From the NCBI GenBank assembly GCA_947096075.1, contig CAMUQE010000017.1:1-19795 (forward strand): a stretch of 19,795 nt of DNA. The letters are read 5' to 3'. The translations under genes and the position numbers were made by a program. The first letter of the stretch is position 1. Every line of letters starts with the position of its first letter. Positions 16,660 through 19,795 of this stretch are shown here, piece by piece. The notes beneath the pieces were generated by a model, which did not search any database, was not told the DNA's origin, and saw only the letters and a list, made by a program, of their open reading frames with translations. Source of the stretch: Veillonella parvula (GTDB taxonomy: Bacteria > Bacillota > Negativicutes > Veillonellales > Veillonellaceae).

Positions 16660-16733
16660 ACAATAATAGAATCATTAATATTAGTAAAAGTATTTCAGGG
16701 TTTGATGTTTTGCATTGATGATTCTATTATTGT
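16660..16733 (+). repeat. 74-base stem-loop between cas2 and leader 2
   Basis: Arms 16660-16679 and 16714-16733 pair over 20 positions, 19 Watson-Crick and one U-G if read as RNA, around a 34-base loop. There is no T run after the 3' arm, so it is not a standard intrinsic terminator. It begins 52 bases after cas2 and ends 19 bases before the extended -10 of leader 2. It could slow read-through from cas2, protect the cas mRNA 3' end, or be a small mobile-element remnant; no target duplication is evident. Bases 16609-16659 hold nothing else I can support. Confidence 0.7.
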
Positions 16734-16751
16734 AGTATCTATTTCCCTATA

Positions 16752-16925
16752 TGATATAATGGGTCTAGAATTTAATTCCTGAGAAATTAAATCTGCGCCG
16801 TTGTTATAGTGGTGCGGTTTAACGGTGTTATTTTAGTATGCTAAAGTGCCTTTTAGGATCAATTTGTAATCTCCGCCGTTTTTTGTATTTTGGAACCAGT
16901 AAATACCTGCTGTTTCAAAGACAGA
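16752..16925 (+). promoter_or_regulatory. CRISPR leader 2 with its promoter
   Basis: A diverged copy of leader 1. The extended -10 (TG, one base, TATAAT at 16755-16760) lies 166 bases before the first repeat, matching leader 1 to within one base. The 12-base direct repeats ATCTGCGCCGTT and ATCTCCGCCGTT are at 16791 and 16869, again 78 bases apart. The GCGCC hairpin is kept as GCGCC/GGTGC with a G-U pair (16795-16815), and the TTTAG/CTAAA stem is kept with a different loop (16832-16845). Confidence 0.85.
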
Positions 16926-18039
16926 GTTAAATTAAATAATCCCCTGATGGGGACGGAAACTCTAACATGCCAACACGTGGCTTTTTGAATTCGGCTGCAA
17001 CAGTTAAATTAAATAATCCCCTGATGGGGACGGAAACAAACGACTAAAGAAGAATATAAAAGTATTCTGAGAAATAACTGCAGTTAAATTAAATAATCCC
17101 CTGATGGGGACGGAAACCTAATAACTCCATATTGTACCTCTGCAAAACACTAATAAGTTAAATTAAATAATCCCCTGATGGGGACGGAAACTTTAGAGAT
17201 TGTACTCTCTTTTACTACACTTTCATAACCGAAAGTTAAATTAAATAATCCCCTGATGGGGACGGAAACGAAGCGTACCATGACAGCTTGAAGAAAAAGA
17301 GTAATAAACCAGGTTAAATTAAATAATCCCCTGATGGGGACGGAAACTAGTAAACAATGATGGCAATGGTGAGCCGCCTATTGGTGTTAAATTAAATAAT
17401 CCCCTGATGGGGACGGAAACTTATTTTGTAGAATTACTGGATCAATCGGTAAAGAAGCATAATGTTAAATTAAATAATCCCCATTAGGGGACGGGAACTT
17501 ATCGGCTTTAATTTCCACTTTTGTAAAGTCCGCTGGAATTACGTTAAATTAAATAGTCCCCATTAGGGGACGGAAACAGTTTTTCACGATACAAAATCAA
17601 TGCATATTCTGTAGCACCTAGTTAAATTAAATAATCCCCATTAGGGGACGGAAACTAGGGTTGAAATTGTATTTAATTATAAAAACGAATTGCCAGAAGT
17701 TAAATTAAATAATCTCCTTTAGGGGACGGAAACTCTTTAGACTTAGTGATTGGAATCTTAGGACGGTCTGTTTCGTTAAACTAAATAATCCCCTGATGGG
17801 GACGGAAACTCATATTCCTTAGCCTCACGTTTGGTCTTAAAGCCTTGTGTTAAATTAAATAATCCTCATTAGGGGACGGAAACGAATTGGCTTGTAGCAT
17901 TTTATTAGTGATGATGTTATTGTCAAAGTTAAATTAAATAATCTCCTTTAGGGGGCTGAAGCTACTTTCCAGTACGTGTTATATATTAAAATTTGCTAGT
18001 GAATGATTAAATTAAATAATCCCCAATGGGGTCAGAAAA
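16926..18039 (+). CRISPR. CRISPR array 2: 15 repeats, 14 spacers, same family as array 1
   Basis: The repeats are 35 bases long. The leader-proximal seven are identical to one another and differ from the array 1 consensus in having ATAAT for ATGAT and loop TGAT for ATTA. From the repeat at 17464 on, ATTA and other loops appear, and the last two (17928 and about 18006) are degenerate. Spacers are 38-45 bases. The leader lies on the left, so both arrays run in the same direction on either side of the cas genes and presumably feed the same Cas6 and Csm complex. I saw no spacer shared exactly with array 1. Confidence 0.97.
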
Positions 18040-18073
18040 GCACTATCTTATTATTTGTAGATAGTGCTTTTTC
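18039..18073 (+). terminator. Intrinsic terminator after CRISPR array 2
   Basis: AGCACTATCT at 18039-18048 pairs with AGATAGTGCT at 18059-18068, and a T run follows. It overlaps the ragged end of the last repeat. It mainly serves the plus strand but may also act on the minus-strand permease operon that ends at 18098. Confidence 0.8.
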
Positions 18074-18097
18074 TCATTTTATATAAATATTAATTTT

Positions 18098-18262
18098 TTA
18101 CGGTTGCCATTTAGAGTACCCAAATCCCATCATAATAATGCTCACCACGAGCATGCCGTTACCAAGGGTAATGGTGCTTTCATTAGTGGCTAGACAGGTG
18201 ATAAAGGATCCGATGCCCATAATGATTGTGCCTAATATAGCAGATAGTTTATGAATTGCCAT
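18098..18262 (-). CDS. Small two-helix membrane protein, 54 residues
   Basis: An unrecognised small protein. The frame begins MAIHKLSAILGTIIMGIGSF and ends GYSKWQP. Two hydrophobic segments (about residues 7-25 and 36-49) are joined by a polar loop (TNESTITLGN), suggesting a hairpin in the membrane. It starts five bases after the permease stop, with AAAGGGTGAT as a well-placed ribosome binding site, so it is almost certainly co-transcribed and perhaps translationally coupled. It may be an accessory of the transporter or an independent small protein; nothing in the sequence decides. Expression is supported by context only. Confidence 0.7.
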   Translation of the reverse strand: MAIHKLSAILGTIIMGIGSFITCLATNESTITLGNGMLVVSIIMMGFGYSKWQP

Positions 18263-18267
18263 GATAA

Positions 18268-19572
18268 TCACCCTTTGCTTTCACTAACAACATTAGGTTT
18301 AACAATATACGTAATGACTGCGTACAGTAGGGCACCGATTACAATCCCGTTCAGCGAAGCTAGTCCGAATGGTATGAATTTAACACAGACCAATGCGATG
18401 GCCCATGTGATCCATGGAACTAGATTCCATTTTTTGAAAGTCGCTTTGTTGTAATCGATATATTTTCCGCGATGAACTAGGTAAAAGTCTGCTAAGATAA
18501 TACCGCATAGTGGCGGAACGATGATGCCTAGTGTACTTAAGAATATAAAGAGAGAGTCGATTTTATATGGTTGTGTCATTGTTGCTAATGCAGAGATAGC
18601 AATGAGCACGGCTAGCATAATATTTCTGTTTAGTTTGAAAGAATTTGCTAGGTTCAATGATGTGGAATACAGGTTCGCACCATTTGTTGTAAAAATGTTT
18701 GTAGTCAACAATAGTAAACTTGGGAACACAAGGCCAAAGCTTAGTAGTACGTTGATTAAGTCACCATCATTCATAGCAACGCCTGCGATAGCACCGCAGC
18801 TGATCATCAACGTATTGCCGCCTAATAGACCGATTGTGCTAGCTGTAATAACATCTTTCTTACTTTTACCATAGCGCATAATATCGGCGATACATGTAGC
18901 AGTGGATAGAATCCATGTACCGATAACGATGGTAATGCCTGAAAGTAAATCGATAGGTTGCAATGGCACATAGTTAAATAGTTCTTGCCAGCCACCGATT
19001 GTTTGAACCGAGCGAGCCGCTGTTCCTAGGGAGAGGAATACGATAGACGGAATCGCAATATAGCCGAATACGGCAAGTGATTTAATACCGAGAACTGCAA
19101 AGATACCCATGATAACGGCGCTGAGCATCATCGCAATAATTTCGCCTGTGTAGGAAAGGTTAAAAACTTGAGCAATAAAATGTCCATATAAAGCCGCTTG
19201 AATCGTGTACCAACCTAGATTGACGATAGGTACGAAGAGAGAGGCAATTCTAGATCCTTCCTGACCGAAGCTGTATCTCGTCAAAAGGGCAAAGGTAAGG
19301 CCTGTTTTATAGGCGATTACACTCACTAGCCCTGCGATGATACATAAGAAAATGTTGCCTAGAATCATGGCCAATAGTAATTCGTTGAAAGTTAGCCCTG
19401 CCGCTAATCCACCACCAGCCATCATACTAGTTACAAGAAAAACGAATCCAGTCCAAACAATGGTGAGAGAAAAGCAGGATTTCCTTGCTCCTAACGGGAC
19501 AGGCTCCCTAGAATACTCATTATCTGTGTTCGTATCAACTGGTTCAACAAATTCTAATTTCTCCTTACTCAT
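18268..19572 (-). CDS. codB: Cytosine permease-like transporter (NCS1 family, CodB type)
   Basis: Inner-membrane nucleobase:cation symporter of the NCS1 family, most like CodB, which imports cytosine. The product has 434 residues and about 12 hydrophobic segments. The N-terminus has the family pattern VPLGARKS, followed by a first helix and a GGGLAAGLTFNE loop. The phrase IAYKTGLTFALLTRYSFGQEGS corresponds to the KTGL and RYSFG motifs of CodB; the later helices include LADFYLVHRGKY, typical of NCS1 proteins. AAAGGAG lies nine bases before the ATG. No cytosine deaminase gene is adjacent within the window. The family assignment is strong; the exact substrate is inferred. Confidence 0.9.
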   Translation of the reverse strand: MSKEKLEFVEPVDTNTDNEYSREPVPLGARKSCFSLTIVWTGFVFLVTSMMAGGGLAAGLTFNELLLAMILGNIFLCIIAGLVSVIAYKTGLTFALLTRYSFGQEGSRIASLFVPIVNLGWYTIQAALYGHFIAQVFNLSYTGEIIAMMLSAVIMGIFAVLGIKSLAVFGYIAIPSIVFLSLGTAARSVQTIGGWQELFNYVPLQPIDLLSGITIVIGTWILSTATCIADIMRYGKSKKDVITASTIGLLGGNTLMISCGAIAGVAMNDGDLINVLLSFGLVFPSLLLLTTNIFTTNGANLYSTSLNLANSFKLNRNIMLAVLIAISALATMTQPYKIDSLFIFLSTLGIIVPPLCGIILADFYLVHRGKYIDYNKATFKKWNLVPWITWAIALVCVKFIPFGLASLNGIVIGALLYAVITYIVKPNVVSESKG

Positions 19573-19595
19573 ACATCTATACTCCTTTACGTAAT

Positions 19596-19641
19596 AAAAA
19601 AGCTACCATGATGCGTTTTAAGATTTATATAAGCATGGTAG
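19596..19641 (-). terminator. Terminator-like hairpin in the codB leader
   Basis: On the minus strand CTACCATG (19641-19634) pairs with CATGGTAG (19610-19603) around a 23-base loop. One C and six T residues follow at 19602-19596, only about 25 bases before the codB start. It is either the terminator of a gene beyond the window or an attenuator controlling codB. No recognisable purine or other riboswitch core is seen in 19642-19795, and I see no open frame of note there. Confidence 0.55.
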
Positions 19642-19795
19642 TAAAGACCTATTATGTAGTGTAAATATAGTGGATTTTTCTAATAAAGGATACATATTTA
19701 ATTTGTTATAAACTAATGGTATTTGTCTTCATTAAAACATACGTAGAATGAATATTCAATATGTATACTATGCATATTAAGCAATGTTGAGAATG

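Noticed and set aside
19642..19795. Purine or similar riboswitch upstream of codB
   Set aside because: I could not find a conserved riboswitch core or the expected three-helix pattern in this AT-rich stretch.

Overview
The window carries a complete type III-A (Csm) CRISPR-Cas locus, set between ordinary chromosomal genes of what is probably a Veillonella or another Negativicutes bacterium. That assignment is an inference: it rests on an AT-rich genome with Firmicutes-type GGAGG ribosome binding sites, extended TGnTATAAT promoters and the general look of the proteins. No rRNA or tRNA gene is present to confirm it.

Layout. Bases 1-3161 hold three plus-strand genes: an archaeal-type AAA ATPase that looks C-terminally shortened (51-1115), an orphan sigma-70-like factor (1388-2233) and an unrecognised 202-residue protein (2553-3161). 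Each has its own promoter candidate, and two are followed by a hairpin terminator. Leader 1 (about 3353-3525) drives CRISPR array 1 (3526-7047, 46 repeats and 45 spacers by my count), which ends in a strong terminator. A promoter at 7141-7169 then starts the effector operon cas10-csm2-csm3-csm4-csm5-cas6-csm6 (7218-15238), whose genes are tightly packed or overlapping. cas1 and cas2 follow (15336-16608). Next come a 74-base stem-loop, leader 2 (a diverged copy of leader 1) and array 2 (16926-18039, 15 repeats and 14 spacers) with its own terminator. On the minus strand the window ends with a 54-residue two-helix membrane protein (18098-18262) downstream of a CodB-like cytosine permease (18268-19572). 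A terminator-like hairpin lies in the permease leader.

How it works together. Both arrays are transcribed left to right and share a 35-base repeat that ends in ACGGAAAC, the 8-base 5' handle known from other type III-A systems. Cas6 should cut the precursor at the base of the CCCC/GGGG stem. Cas10, Csm2, Csm3, Csm4 and Csm5 form the RNA-guided complex. The HD motif and GGDD motif of Cas10, the catalytic Asp of Csm3, and the CARF and HEPN motifs of Csm6 are all visible. Target RNA cutting, DNase activity and cyclic oligoadenylate signalling are therefore predicted to be intact. Cas1 and Cas2 keep their catalytic residues, and long runs of identical leader-proximal repeats in both arrays point to recent acquisition.

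The most informative signal is in the spacers rather than the genes. Most array 1 spacers, and a majority in array 2, read as coding sequence on the reverse strand, so their crRNAs are antisense to mRNA. At least five are antisense to a ribosome binding site plus start codon. Two spacers overlap by 26 bases on one target, two related ones resemble an rRNA-operon antitermination or spacer motif, and one appears to target a tyrosine integrase. The repeats themselves show loop switching and a compensatory base-pair change that support the hairpin.
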